A stretch of 64,000 nucleotides of DNA, from positions 1-64,000 of the forward strand of contig JAFKDC010000020.1 in NCBI GenBank assembly GCA_017255395.1. Direction: 5' to 3'. Every line of letters starts with the position of its first letter. Positions within the stretch are counted from its first letter, which is position 1. Positions 51,632-60,721 of the stretch are shown here, piece after piece. The notes beneath the pieces were generated by a model that was not told the DNA's origin, ran no database searches, and worked only from the letters and a program-made list of their open reading frames with translations. The DNA is from Enemella evansiae. Lineage in GTDB: Bacteria; Pseudomonadota; Alphaproteobacteria; Rhodobacterales; Rhodobacteraceae. The position numbers were made by a program, and so were the translations under genes.

Positions 51632-52627
51632 ATGACACAGATTTTCAGAACAGGCGCGATGGCGCTGGCGACGGCGGCACTGTTCGCGGCGCCGGTCGTG
51701 GCGCAGGACACGGTGACGGTGCGGATGTCGACCCCGGCATCGGAAACCGACCAGCGTTCGGTTGCGCTGGCCGAGGTCTTCGCCCCGGCGGTCTCGGAGT
51801 TCATCACCTACCAGCCGCATTACAACGGCTCGCTCATCGCGCAGGGTTCGGAACTCGAGGCCATCGCCTCGGGCGACCTGGAAATGTCGATCGCATCGGC
51901 GCAGGAACTGGCGCAGTTCTTTCCCGAGTTCTCGATCTTCGCCACCGGCTACGTGCATCAGGATGCGGCGCATCAGGTTGCCGTCTTCAACGATCCGCTG
52001 ATGGACCCGTTCAAGCAGAAGGTCGAGGACGAGCTTGGCGTGAAGCTTCTGACGGTGATGTATCTGGGCCGTCGGCACGTCAATCTGCGGCAATGCCGCG
52101 ACGAGGTGGACGTGCAGACCCCGGAGGACCTGAGCGGGATCAACCTGCGGATGCCGGGCACCGATGCATGGCAGTTCCTGGGCAAGGCACTTGGCGCGAA
52201 CCCGACGCCGATGTCCTTCACCGAAGTCTATACCGGGCTACAGACCGGCTCGGTTGACGGGCAGGACAATCCGCTGCCCACCGTGGTGGACTCCAAGTTC
52301 TACGAGGTGACCTGCCAGATCGCGCTGACCTCGCATCTGGTCGACCTGAACTACGTGGCCTTCTCGAAAGAGGTCTGGGACGGGCTGAGTGCCGATCAGC
52401 AGGCGGCGGTGCAGGAGGCGGCGGATGCGGCCGCCGAATCCGGGCGCCAGAACCAGCTTGCGAAAGAGGAAGAGCTGGTATCGTTCCTGCGCGAGAACGG
52501 GCTGGAGATCTATGAGCCCGACCTCGCGGCCTTCCGCACGCATGTTCAGGCGCAGTATCAGGGCACCGAATTCGCGGCCTCCTGGCCGGAAGGCGTGCTG
52601 GACCAGATCAACGCGCTCGGCAACTGA
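51632..52627 (+). CDS. dctP: TRAP transporter binding protein (DctP), system 3
   Basis: 331 residues after GGAGGAGG. Sec signal (GAMALATAALFAAPVVAQ). DctP fold with LRMPGTDAWQFLGKALGANPTPM holding the carboxylate-binding Arg, and EVYTGLQTGSVDGQDNPLPT. Two extra Cys (CRDEV and VTCQI) may form a disulfide. Works with the permeases at 52678 and 53235. Confidence 0.92.
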   Translation: MTQIFRTGAMALATAALFAAPVVAQDTVTVRMSTPASETDQRSVALAEVFAPAVSEFITYQPHYNGSLIAQGSELEAIASGDLEMSIASAQELAQFFPEFSIFATGYVHQDAAHQVAVFNDPLMDPFKQKVEDELGVKLLTVMYLGRRHVNLRQCRDEVDVQTPEDLSGINLRMPGTDAWQFLGKALGANPTPMSFTEVYTGLQTGSVDGQDNPLPTVVDSKFYEVTCQIALTSHLVDLNYVAFSKEVWDGLSADQQAAVQEAADAAAESGRQNQLAKEEELVSFLRENGLEIYEPDLAAFRTHVQAQYQGTEFAASWPEGVLDQINALGN

Positions 52628-52677
52628 TCGACCGCCGGGCGGCCCACGGGCCGCCCGGCCACCCGGGATACCCAGCG

Positions 52678-53238
52678 ATGATGCACACCGTTCACCTCAT
52701 CAGGCGCGGCGCCGAAGTTTTCGTCGGCGTCCTCATGGCCTGCATGTTCCTGACCTTCATCCTGCAGATCACCATCCGCTACACGGCGCGTCTGTCGTGG
52801 ATTGCCGAGGCGGTGCCGCTTCTCGATCCCAGCCGCTACGGCTGGACGCTGGAATTCTGCCTTCTGCTCTGGATCTGGATCATCTTCGTCGGCTGCGCCT
52901 TCGTGGTGCGTGACGAGGATCACGTGACCTTTGACATGATCTCGGGCCACGTCCGACCGGGGCTCCGCCGCTGGTTCATCATCCTCGGCGGGCTGGCCAT
53001 CGCCATCGGCCTTGCGGCCACGATACTGCCGACCTGGGATAAGTTCTACATCCTGCGCCTGAAGAAGACCGCCACCCTTTCGGGGCTGTTCGGCGACTGG
53101 ATTCGGATGCGCGATATCTACTCTGTCTACATGCTGTTTCTCGTGGTGGTCACGCTGCGCTCTGCATGGGAGGTCTGGCGTGCGATCCGCGGCCATGTTC
53201 CCGTGCCCGGTGACGGCATAGCGGGGCCGGAAGCATGA
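52678..53238 (+). CDS. dctQ: TRAP transporter small permease (DctQ), system 3
   Basis: 186 residues, four helices (VLMACMFLTFILQITIRY first). DctQ motif in LEFCLLLWIWIIFVGCAFVVRDEDHVTFD. Its end overlaps dctM by four bases. Confidence 0.9.
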   Translation: MMHTVHLIRRGAEVFVGVLMACMFLTFILQITIRYTARLSWIAEAVPLLDPSRYGWTLEFCLLLWIWIIFVGCAFVVRDEDHVTFDMISGHVRPGLRRWFIILGGLAIAIGLAATILPTWDKFYILRLKKTATLSGLFGDWIRMRDIYSVYMLFLVVVTLRSAWEVWRAIRGHVPVPGDGIAGPEA

Positions 53239-54530
53239 GCGGCGCCTTCCTTCTTTGCCTCGGCACGATCTTCGTGATCGCCGGGATCGGGCGGCCCATT
53301 GCCCTGGCTATCCTGCTTGGCGCGATCGTCTACATGGCGGCCATCGGACAGGACATCGGGCTTGCGGGCAAGGTGCTGATGGACGGGCTTTACAACAGCT
53401 TCATCCTGCTCGCGGTGCCGCTTTTCATCGTGGCCGCGAACATCATGAACGCGGGCACGATCAGCGACCGGCTGCTGGGCTTCTGCGTCGCCATGGTGGG
53501 CCGGTTTCGCGGCGGCCTGGGGCATGTGAACGTGGTTGCCTCCCTCATCTTCTCGGGAATGTCGGGGTCGGCGGTGGCCGATGCGGCGGGGATCGGCAAG
53601 ATCATCATCGAGATGATGACCAAGTCGGGCCACTACACCCGGGGCTATGCTGCGGCCATCACCGCGGCCTCTGCCACCATCGGCCCGATCATACCGCCCT
53701 CGATCCCGATGGTGCTCTACGCCCTCGTCTCGAACACCTCGATCGGCTACCTGTTCCTCGGCGGCATTGTGCCCGGGGTCTTCATGGGGGTGGTGCTGAT
53801 GGCGATGAACACCGTGATCTCGCACCGGCGCGGCTTCACCCTGGAAGAGCCGGTTCCGCTGGCCGAACTTCCCACGCGGGCCGTGACGGCCTTTCCCGCG
53901 CTCCTGATGCCGGCGATCCTGCTTTATGGCATCTACGGCGGTGTCACCACGCCGACCGAGGCCGCCGCCATTGCCGCCTTCTACGCGCTTGTGCTGGCCG
54001 CCGCCTTCTACCGCGCCCTGAGCCTGCGGGCGCTGAGCGCCATCCTCGTCGAGAGCGCGCGATCCTCGGCAGCCGTGGGTCTGGTGATCGGCGGGGCGCT
54101 GATCCTGAATTACGTGGTGGCCTCCGAGAACATCCCGACCCTGCTGGCCCAGAAACTCGTCGGCCTGGACGTGCATCCGCTGGTCTTCCTGATCGGGGTC
54201 AACATCCTGCTGCTGCTGCTTGGCTGCGTGCTCGATGCGACGACGATCATCCTGGTGATCATCCCGCTTTTCCTGCCGACCTGCCGCGAGCTTGGCATCG
54301 ACCTTGTGCATTTCGGCGTCGTTGCCGTGGTGAACTGCATGGTGGGGCTGATCACACCGCCCTACGGGGTGTTGCTTTTCGTCATCAACGCGGTGACGCG
54401 GATTCCGCTGGCGGAGATCATCCGGGAGATCTGGCTCTTCCTTTTCGCGCTCATCGTGGCGCTTGTGCTCATGATCCTGTTTCCGGGGATCGTCTTGTGG
54501 CTGCCCAGGGTCTTTGGCTACGCCGGGTAG
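53235..54530 (+). CDS. dctM: TRAP transporter large permease (DctM), system 3
   Basis: 431 residues, standard DctM. Motifs include MSGSAVADAAGIGKIIIEMM, IPPSIPMVLYALVSNTSIGYLFLGG in the central helices, YGGVTTPTEAAAIAAFYAL and ITPPYGVLLFVINAVTRIPL. Completes the third TRAP system. Followed by a long hairpin at 54546-54588. Confidence 0.94.
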   Translation: MSGAFLLCLGTIFVIAGIGRPIALAILLGAIVYMAAIGQDIGLAGKVLMDGLYNSFILLAVPLFIVAANIMNAGTISDRLLGFCVAMVGRFRGGLGHVNVVASLIFSGMSGSAVADAAGIGKIIIEMMTKSGHYTRGYAAAITAASATIGPIIPPSIPMVLYALVSNTSIGYLFLGGIVPGVFMGVVLMAMNTVISHRRGFTLEEPVPLAELPTRAVTAFPALLMPAILLYGIYGGVTTPTEAAAIAAFYALVLAAAFYRALSLRALSAILVESARSSAAVGLVIGGALILNYVVASENIPTLLAQKLVGLDVHPLVFLIGVNILLLLLGCVLDATTIILVIIPLFLPTCRELGIDLVHFGVVAVVNCMVGLITPPYGVLLFVINAVTRIPLAEIIREIWLFLFALIVALVLMILFPGIVLWLPRVFGYAG

Positions 54531-54545
54531 GGGCGGCCTCGCCTG

Positions 54546-54588
54546 CCGTTCTTGCGGGCAGCTCCGGCGGGCCGACCTGCAAGAACGG
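54546..54588 (+). terminator. Long hairpin after TRAP system 3
   Basis: A 13-bp stem (CCGTTCTTGCGGG / CCTGCAAGAACGG, one G-U pair) with a 17-base loop, 16 bases past the dctM stop. A T-run is lacking. The only gene ending here is dctM, so it is its probable terminator or 3' stabiliser. Confidence 0.5.
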
Positions 54589-54710
54589 ACCTCCCGCCAG
54601 AATTTAAGAAGGTCTTGCCTCTGAGTCAGCGGATCGGTAGTCGATCACGCCCGATGCGACTTTCCTCAAAGCCCGACGGGCGGGGTCGAACATGCGGCCG
54701 AATATCGAGG
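54589..54710. other. Spacer without recognisable gene
   Basis: A minus-strand frame reads FDPARRALRKVASGVIDYRS and stops at about 54605. It looks like a C-terminal fragment but I do not recognise it. Possibly debris of the adjacent IS insertion. Confidence 0.3.
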
Positions 54711-54842
54711 TGGTCCCCGAAAAACGGACATTCAGCGAAGCGTGTCGCCAACGATGACAAGGACACACAGCGTGGCTGGCAAACGAAAGAACTACAGCGC
54801 CGCGCCGCGTCCCTGCGCAAATCGGTGCAGTCCGGGATAGCT
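54711..54842 (+). mobile_element. IS3-family left-end fragment
   Basis: TGGTCCCCGAAAAACGGACA at 54711 resembles the terminal repeat of IS3-group elements. It is followed by an orfA start (GTG about 54772: AGKRKNYSA) that loses homology after nine residues and reaches a stop at 54840. The remaining orfA and all of orfB are gone. It marks the boundary between the TRAP operon and the minus-strand peptide-type ABC operon. Confidence 0.6.
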
Positions 54843-54904
54843 TAGTGCTGTCCGGCCCCATCGCAGCGCAACCGCGCAACGGCAAAACCGGGGTTGCACT
54901 TGGG

Positions 54905-55657
54905 TCAGGGCAACCCAGCCTCGACCGGCAGACAGGTGCCGGTGATGCCCGCCGCCAAAGGCGAGGCGAGGAAGCAGGCCGCATGGGCCACGTCCGCCTC
55001 TGTCGCAAGCCGACCCAGCGCGGTTTCCGCCTGCAAGGCCGCGATGGCCTCGGAGACCGGCGTCCCGCCCTGCGCGGCGCGCATTTCGATCCGGCCCCGC
55101 AGGGCGTCGGTCAGGATCGGCCCCGGCGCGATGGCGTTCACCCGTACCCCGTCGCGGCCCATGTCCAGCGCCGCCGCCCGCATCAGACCCAACACCGCGT
55201 GTTTCGTCGCGGTATAAAGCGCCTGATCCGGATGCGCCCTGTAGGCATTGATCGAGGCGGTCAGAACCGCCGCGCCCTGCACCTCGGCCAGCCGGGGGGC
55301 CGCGCATTTCAGCGACAAGGCCACGCCGCGCACGTTCAGCGCAAAGGCCCGGTCCCATTCGGCCAAGTCCAGCGCCGCGATCCGGCGCCACGGCGGCACC
55401 ATGCCCGCATTGGCCACCAGCACGTCGAGCCGGTCCAGCCCTTCGACGGCGGCGCTGAACCGCGCCTCTGCGTCCTCAGCCAGCAGGTCCAGCGGCACCG
55501 CCTGCCAGTTCCCCGGCAGCGTCGCCCCTTCCAGCGTGGCGGGTAGGTCCAGCACCACGACAGAGGCCCCCGCCCCGGCCAATGTCCCGGCGATGGCCCG
55601 GCCAAGGCCCCGCGCGCCGCCGGTCACGAGGGCGGTCTTTCCGGTAAAGTCGATCAT
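54905..55657 (-). CDS. Short-chain dehydrogenase/reductase
   Basis: 250 residues, classical SDR. Cofactor motif TGGARGLGRAI (about 13-20), NAG in VANAGMV, catalytic Ser in LTASINAYRAHPDQ, and Tyr-x3-Lys in LYTATKHA. An acidic residue after strand 2 (VVVLDLP) suggests NAD rather than NADP. ATG 55657 is the first sensible start. Last gene of the minus-strand operon that begins with the aldehyde dehydrogenase at 63909. Confidence 0.9.
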   Translation of the reverse strand: MIDFTGKTALVTGGARGLGRAIAGTLAGAGASVVVLDLPATLEGATLPGNWQAVPLDLLAEDAEARFSAAVEGLDRLDVLVANAGMVPPWRRIAALDLAEWDRAFALNVRGVALSLKCAAPRLAEVQGAAVLTASINAYRAHPDQALYTATKHAVLGLMRAAALDMGRDGVRVNAIAPGPILTDALRGRIEMRAAQGGTPVSEAIAALQAETALGRLATEADVAHAACFLASPLAAGITGTCLPVEAGLP

Positions 55658-55731
55658 GGTCTCTGCCCCTTGCCGCACCTTCGGCGCGGTCCTGCTCGTG
55701 GCGCCCCCCCGCAACAGGGGGGCGCGGTCGT

Positions 55732-56880
55732 TCACTCGATGACGATGAGGTCCTGAAAGCCCGAGGTCAAAGCCTCGCCGCCGCCCGGTCGCGCGACGAT
55801 GCAATCCTCGACCCGCGCGCTGAAATCGCGGTCGCGGAAGATCGACGGCTCGATGGTGAAGATCATGCCCTCGCGCACCTCGGTGGTGTCGCCTTTGGTC
55901 AGGAAGGGCGGCTCGTGCACGTCCCAGCCGATGCCGTGGCCCAGACGGTGGCGGAAGTCCTTGCCATAGCCCGCATCCTCGATCACGGCGCGGGCGGCGC
56001 GGTCGACCTGCTCGCAGGTGACTTCACCCGCCTTCAGCGCCGCGATCCCCGCCGCCTGGCTCTCCATGACCAGTTTGTGCACCAGCCGCTGCTCTTCGGT
56101 CGGCGCGCCAAAGGCCACGGTGCGGCCAAAGTCGTAGCACATGCCGTCCAGCACCGCGCCGAAGTCGAAGTTGACAGAGACCGGCTTGTCCAGCTTGCGC
56201 GGCCATGTCGCCAGCTTGTCGCCGAAGATCAGCGGATGATCGGGACCGGAGTTGTAAAGCGAGGTCGTGAACGACGGCCCCAGGGACCCGTGCGCCTTCA
56301 TCTGGTAGTCGATCTCGGCGCTGATCTCCAACTCGGTCATGCCGAACTTGAGGTTCGCGACCGTCGCGGCAAAGGCCTTTTCGGTGATCTCTCCGGCGCG
56401 GCGCAGAAGGTCGATCTCATCCTGATCCTTGATCACACGAATGGGCCGCAAGAGCTTGGTCCCGTTCGAGAACGTGACGCCGGGCAGCAGCGACTGAAGC
56501 ATCATCAGCGCCTCGGCCTCGCCGTTTTCCGAGACCGCGACCGTCGCGCCCTCGCCCACGCCGAGGTCTTTCAGAATGCCCTTGGCCATCTCGACCGGAT
56601 CGTCCCAGTCGCCCAGCACGCGCAGGTCGACGCCGGTGATCTTGCCCGCCGATCCGAACTCGGCGGTCATGCGCGGCAGGGTCAGGATCGGCTCGCGGCC
56701 TGGGGCGATCCACATGCCCTCGATCCAGTGGCCCGGGTGCAGATTGCGCCCGTAGTTGGGAATGTCGCGGTGGATGCCGGTGAGATAATCGAGGTCCGTT
56801 CCGATGGGAAAGAAGATCAGGTCGGCCTTCCCCTCGATAGAGTTGCGGAATCGCGTCATCCGGTCTGCGTAGCTGGCCAC
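55732..56880 (-). CDS. M24-family metallopeptidase (Xaa-Pro dipeptidase/hydrolase-like)
   Basis: 382 residues from GTG 56880, which has the ribosome site GGAAGGAG; ATG 56859 is an alternative. A creatinase-type N-domain is followed by the pita-bread fold with metal ligands Asp in FDFGAVLDGMCYDFGRT (two Asp), His in GHGIGWDVHEPP, Glu in FTIEPSIF and Glu in ARVEDCIV. M24 members cleave X-Pro dipeptides, creatine or ectoine-type amides. Being encoded right after a peptide-type ABC importer, it probably hydrolyses the imported compound. Confidence 0.9.
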   Translation of the reverse strand: MASYADRMTRFRNSIEGKADLIFFPIGTDLDYLTGIHRDIPNYGRNLHPGHWIEGMWIAPGREPILTLPRMTAEFGSAGKITGVDLRVLGDWDDPVEMAKGILKDLGVGEGATVAVSENGEAEALMMLQSLLPGVTFSNGTKLLRPIRVIKDQDEIDLLRRAGEITEKAFAATVANLKFGMTELEISAEIDYQMKAHGSLGPSFTTSLYNSGPDHPLIFGDKLATWPRKLDKPVSVNFDFGAVLDGMCYDFGRTVAFGAPTEEQRLVHKLVMESQAAGIAALKAGEVTCEQVDRAARAVIEDAGYGKDFRHRLGHGIGWDVHEPPFLTKGDTTEVREGMIFTIEPSIFRDRDFSARVEDCIVARPGGGEALTSGFQDLIVIE

Positions 56881-57866
56881 TTGGGCTCTCCTTCCTTGGT
56901 CTGTGTCTCGGGGTGGTGGCAGGCGGCCTTCTGGCCGTCCGCAAGCGCGCGCAGCGCGGGGCGTTCCGCGCGGCATATGTCGGTCGCCCTGGGGCAGCGC
57001 GGGTGAAAGGCGCAGCCCGGGGGCGGGTTCAGCGGCGAGGGGATGTCGCCCTTGATCGGCGCAAAGACGGTGCGGCGGCGGTCGAGCCGGGGCACGCCCT
57101 CGATCAGCGCGCGGGTGTAGGGATGGGCGGGCGCATCGAAGATCGCGGCGGTCGTGCCTTCCTCGACCACGCGGCCAAGGTACATGACCAGCACCCGGTC
57201 AGAGATATGTTCGACCACGCCCAGATCGTGCGAGATGAACAGGTAGGTCAGGTCGAATGCGTCGCGCAGGTCCATGAATAGGTTGACGATCTGCGCCTGG
57301 ATCGAGACGTCGAGCGCAGAGACCGCCTCGTCGCAGACAAGGATCTCGGGCTGCACCGCAAGCGCGCGGGCGATGCCGACGCGCTGTCTTTGGCCGCCCG
57401 AGAAGGCATGGGGGAAACGGTCGGCATAGCTGGGATCGATGCCGCAGCGCTCCATCAGGTCGGCGACATAGGCGTCGGCCTCGGCGGGCGAGGTCAGGCG
57501 GTGGACGCGCGGCGCCTCTCCGATCAGCATCTTCACGCGCTTGCGCGGGTTCAGGGACGAGAACGGGTCCTGAAAGATCATCTGCATGGGCAGGGCTTTG
57601 CCATGGGCGTCGGGGCGGGTGATGGTGCCGGAGGTCGGCTCCAGCAGGCCCGCCACCATGCGCCCCAGCGTGGACTTGCCGCAGCCGGATTCGCCCACGA
57701 CGCCAAGGACTTCGCCCCTGTGCAGGTCGAAGCTCACATCCTCGACGGCACGCACCACGGCGGGCGGCGGCGCCAGCCCGAGGCGGCGCAACCCGCGCGT
57801 GACGAGATCCCCGTCAGAGCCGAAGCGGCGCCCGAGGTCGCGGACGGAAAGAACGGGGTCGGTCAT
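56856..57866 (-). CDS. Peptide/nickel-type ABC ATPase (DppF/OppF)
   Basis: 336 residues. Walker [10 protein letters not shown], signature [15 protein letters not shown], Walker [14 protein letters not shown], and the C-terminal oligopeptide-transporter extension [17 protein letters not shown] with its Cys cluster. Overlaps the DppD-type gene by four bases at its start and the M24 gene at its end. Confidence 0.93.
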   Translation of the reverse strand: MTDPVLSVRDLGRRFGSDGDLVTRGLRRLGLAPPPAVVRAVEDVSFDLHRGEVLGVVGESGCGKSTLGRMVAGLLEPTSGTITRPDAHGKALPMQMIFQDPFSSLNPRKRVKMLIGEAPRVHRLTSPAEADAYVADLMERCGIDPSYADRFPHAFSGGQRQRVGIARALAVQPEILVCDEAVSALDVSIQAQIVNLFMDLRDAFDLTYLFISHDLGVVEHISDRVLVMYLGRVVEEGTTAAIFDAPAHPYTRALIEGVPRLDRRRTVFAPIKGDIPSPLNPPPGCAFHPRCPRATDICRAERPALRALADGQKAACHHPETQTKEGEPKWPATQTG

Positions 57867-58834
57867 GTGGCCTCCAGCGGGTGGATGCAGCGCACGGCGC
57901 GGGCCTCGTTGACAGGTGTCAACGCGGGCATCGTGGAGCAGGCCGGGGTGGCGCGCGGGCAGCGGGGCGCGAAGGCGCAGCCCTCTGGCAGGTCGGTCAG
58001 CGCGGGCATGCGTCCGGGGATCTGCTGCAACCGCCCGCCGCGCTGCCCCGGCACGGGCACCGAGGCGATCAGCCCGGCGGTATAGGGATGCGCGGGGGCG
58101 TCGAGCACAGCGTCCACCGGCCCCTCTTCGACGATGCGGCCCGCGTACATGACCGCGATCCGGTCGGCGAGGCCCGCGACCACGGCCAAATCGTGGCTGA
58201 TCCAGATCAGCGCCGTGCCCCGCTCGCGGCAAAGCCGTTGCACCAGCGCGAGGATCTGCCCCTGAATGGTCACGTCCAGCGCCGTCGTCGGCTCGTCCGC
58301 GATGATCAGGTCGGGCTGGTGCAAGAGCGCGATGGCGATGGCCACGCGCTGGCGCATCCCGCCCGAAAGCTGGTGGGGATAGGTCGTCAGCCGGTCCTCG
58401 GGCGCGGGGATGCCGACCTCGTCCAGCGCAGCGATGGAGCGGCGGCGCACCTCGGCCCGGTCCAGCCTCTCGTGCGCCAAGAGGGCGTCGCGCATCTGCG
58501 TGCCGATGCGCAGCACCGGGTTCAGGGTCATCATCGGGTCCTGAAAGATCATCGCGATCTTACGGCCCCTCAGCCGCCGCATGTCGCCTTCGGACAGGTC
58601 GAGGATGTTCTGACCGTGCAGGCGCACCTCTCCGGCCGTCACCCGCCCCGGAGGGCTGATCAGCCGGTTGATGGAAAAGCCGGTCAGCGACTTGCCCGAC
58701 CCGCTTTCGCCCACAAGGCCGAGGATCTCGCCGCGCGCCACGCTCAGCGACAGGTCGTGCAGGGCGTGGACCGTCACGGCGGGCGTGACGAAACTGGTCC
58801 GAAGACCGCGAAGTTCGAGAACGCTCATGGTCAC
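57863..58834 (-). CDS. Peptide/nickel-type ABC ATPase (DppD/OppD)
   Basis: 323 residues from GTG 58834 (overlapping the permease stop) or 321 from ATG 58828. Walker [25 protein letters not shown], Walker [14 protein letters not shown], and the C-terminal extension [18 protein letters not shown]. Pairs with the DppF-type ATPase at 56856. Confidence 0.93.
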   Translation of the reverse strand: MTMSVLELRGLRTSFVTPAVTVHALHDLSLSVARGEILGLVGESGSGKSLTGFSINRLISPPGRVTAGEVRLHGQNILDLSEGDMRRLRGRKIAMIFQDPMMTLNPVLRIGTQMRDALLAHERLDRAEVRRRSIAALDEVGIPAPEDRLTTYPHQLSGGMRQRVAIAIALLHQPDLIIADEPTTALDVTIQGQILALVQRLCRERGTALIWISHDLAVVAGLADRIAVMYAGRIVEEGPVDAVLDAPAHPYTAGLIASVPVPGQRGGRLQQIPGRMPALTDLPEGCAFAPRCPRATPACSTMPALTPVNEARAVRCIHPLEAT

Positions 58835-59709
58835 AGCCTCGGGTTCAAAACGTCGCGCAGCCGGTCACCGAGCACGTTGACGCTAATGATGATGGCCAGC
58901 AGGACCAGCCCCGGCAGGACGGAGATCCAGTAGCGGCCCGATTGCAGGTAGTCGAAGCCGTTGGCGATGAGCAGCCCCAGCGAGGGCCGCGTGGGCGGCA
59001 GGCCAAGGCCGAGGAAGCTGAGCGTCGCCTCGAGCGAGATTGCCATGGCCATCTGCATGGTCGCCACGACCAGCATGGTCGGCAGGCAGTTGAGCAGGAT
59101 GTGGCCCAGAAGGATGCGCAGGCCTCCAAGGCGCAGGCCCCGCGCCGCTTCGACATAATCGCGCGCGCCTTCGACCAGCGCGACGCCCCGCACGGTGCGG
59201 GCGAAATAGGCCCATTGCACGACCACGAGCGCAAAGATGATCTTGTCGACGCCCCGGCCAAGGATCACCAGCAGGATCAGCGCCACGAGGATCGTCGGAA
59301 AGCTCAGTTGCAGGTCGACGATGCGCATCAGGGCCGTATCGACCCACCCGCGCCGGTAGGCGGCGACCAGCCCGACCAGCGTGCCGAATACCAGCGCGAT
59401 CAGCCCCGAGGCCAGTCCCACCACCAGCGAGATGCGGATACCGTAGAGCATGGCCGAGAGCATGTCCCGCCCCTGCCCGTCCGTGCCCAGCCAGTAGGTC
59501 AGGCCGGTGAAGCTTTCCGATCCCGGCGGCATGAGGCTGTCGAGAATGTCGACCTGCCGCAGGTCATAGGGGTTCTGCGGCGCGATCCACGGCGCGCCGA
59601 AGCCCGCGATGCAGAAGCCCGCGAAGACCACCAGCGCGACGACCGCCCCGGGGTCGCGCAGGAAGCGGCGGGTGAGGTCCCGGGCCGATCCGGCTGCGAC
59701 CGCGCTCAT
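58831..59709 (-). CDS. Peptide/nickel-type ABC permease (DppC)
   Basis: 292 residues, N-terminal OppC-N segment (LVVFAGFCIAGFGAPWIAP), then five to six helices. Coupling loop around GARDYVEAARGLRLGGLRIL and LSFLGLGLPPTRPSLG, typical of DppC. Starts at ATG 59709 within the dppB stop. Confidence 0.93.
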   Translation of the reverse strand: MSAVAAGSARDLTRRFLRDPGAVVALVVFAGFCIAGFGAPWIAPQNPYDLRQVDILDSLMPPGSESFTGLTYWLGTDGQGRDMLSAMLYGIRISLVVGLASGLIALVFGTLVGLVAAYRRGWVDTALMRIVDLQLSFPTILVALILLVILGRGVDKIIFALVVVQWAYFARTVRGVALVEGARDYVEAARGLRLGGLRILLGHILLNCLPTMLVVATMQMAMAISLEATLSFLGLGLPPTRPSLGLLIANGFDYLQSGRYWISVLPGLVLLAIIISVNVLGDRLRDVLNPRL

Positions 59710-60683
59710 GCCCGGCCCCCGCCCAGCCGTATGCGCGGGTCGAGCAGCGAATAGAGAATGTCGACAGCCAGGTTCAGCGTGACGAACATGAAGACGACGC
59801 AGATCAGGTAGGCCACGATCAGCGGGCGGTCGAGGACGGCGATGGCGTCGATCAGCATCTTGCCAACCCCCGGCCAGGAAAAGATCGACTCGACCACGAC
59901 GGCGAAGGCGATGACGCCGCCGAACTCCATCCCCAGCACGGTGACGATGGGGATCAGGATGTTCTTCAGCGCATGGACGCCCAGCACCCGCCGCTCGGGC
60001 ACGCCGTTGGCGCGGGCGAACTTGATGTAATCGGTGAACATGACCTCTCGCATCCCGGCGCGCGCGAGGCGGATCACCATGGCCATCATGATGAGCGACA
60101 GCGTGAAGGCGGGCATGGCGAGGTGGTGCAGCCCGTCGAGGGTGAACAGCGAGGTCTCGACGAACCCAAGGTCCACCGTCTCGCCCCGCCCCACCGAAGG
60201 CATCCAGCCCAGCTGCACCGAGAAGGTCAGGATCATGATGATCCCGATCCAGAAGACCGGCAGCGAGAAGGCCACCATCGACAGGCTCATGATAAGCTTC
60301 GCGCCCCAGCCGTCGGGCCGCAGCCCTGCGTAGATGCCCATGGGCAGGCCCACCGCCAGCGCCAGAACCAGTGCGGCGAAGGCCAGTTCCAAGGTCGCGG
60401 GCAGGCGTTCGAAGATCAGGTGCAGGGCGGGCACGCCGTGGGTGAAGCTGCGCCCCATGTCGCCCTGCGCGAGGTTGCCCACGAAGGTCAGGTACTGCCG
60501 CCAGATCGGCTGATCCAGACCGAGGTCCTTGATGATCGCGGTCAGGCAGGCCTGATCGCATTCGGACGAGGCGAAGATATAGACCGGGTTGCCGATCACG
60601 TTGACGCCGAAAAACACCAGCAGCGTCATTACGATCAGCACCAGCAGCGCCTGAAGCACGCGCCTTGTGATGTATTCGGCCAT
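59706..60683 (-). CDS. Peptide/nickel-type ABC permease (DppB)
   Basis: 325 residues. Opening YITRRVLQALLVLIVMTLLVFF and GDMGRSFTHGVP are characteristic of DppB. Coupling loop DYIKFARANGVPERRVLGVH, then ESIFSWPGVGKMLIDAI. An unusual pair of Cys (SECDQACLTAI) lies in the first periplasmic loop. Follows the binding protein by 38 bases. Confidence 0.93.
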   Translation of the reverse strand: MAEYITRRVLQALLVLIVMTLLVFFGVNVIGNPVYIFASSECDQACLTAIIKDLGLDQPIWRQYLTFVGNLAQGDMGRSFTHGVPALHLIFERLPATLELAFAALVLALAVGLPMGIYAGLRPDGWGAKLIMSLSMVAFSLPVFWIGIIMILTFSVQLGWMPSVGRGETVDLGFVETSLFTLDGLHHLAMPAFTLSLIMMAMVIRLARAGMREVMFTDYIKFARANGVPERRVLGVHALKNILIPIVTVLGMEFGGVIAFAVVVESIFSWPGVGKMLIDAIAVLDRPLIVAYLICVVFMFVTLNLAVDILYSLLDPRIRLGGGRA

Positions 60684-60721
60684 TCTCTTCGCCTCGTCCC
60701 TTGTTCGATCCGTGCCGCGGC

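Noticed and set aside
53255-54607. 450-codon plus-strand frame overlapping dctM
   Set aside because: Alternative frame of dctM; the 53235-54530 frame has the TRAP permease motifs.
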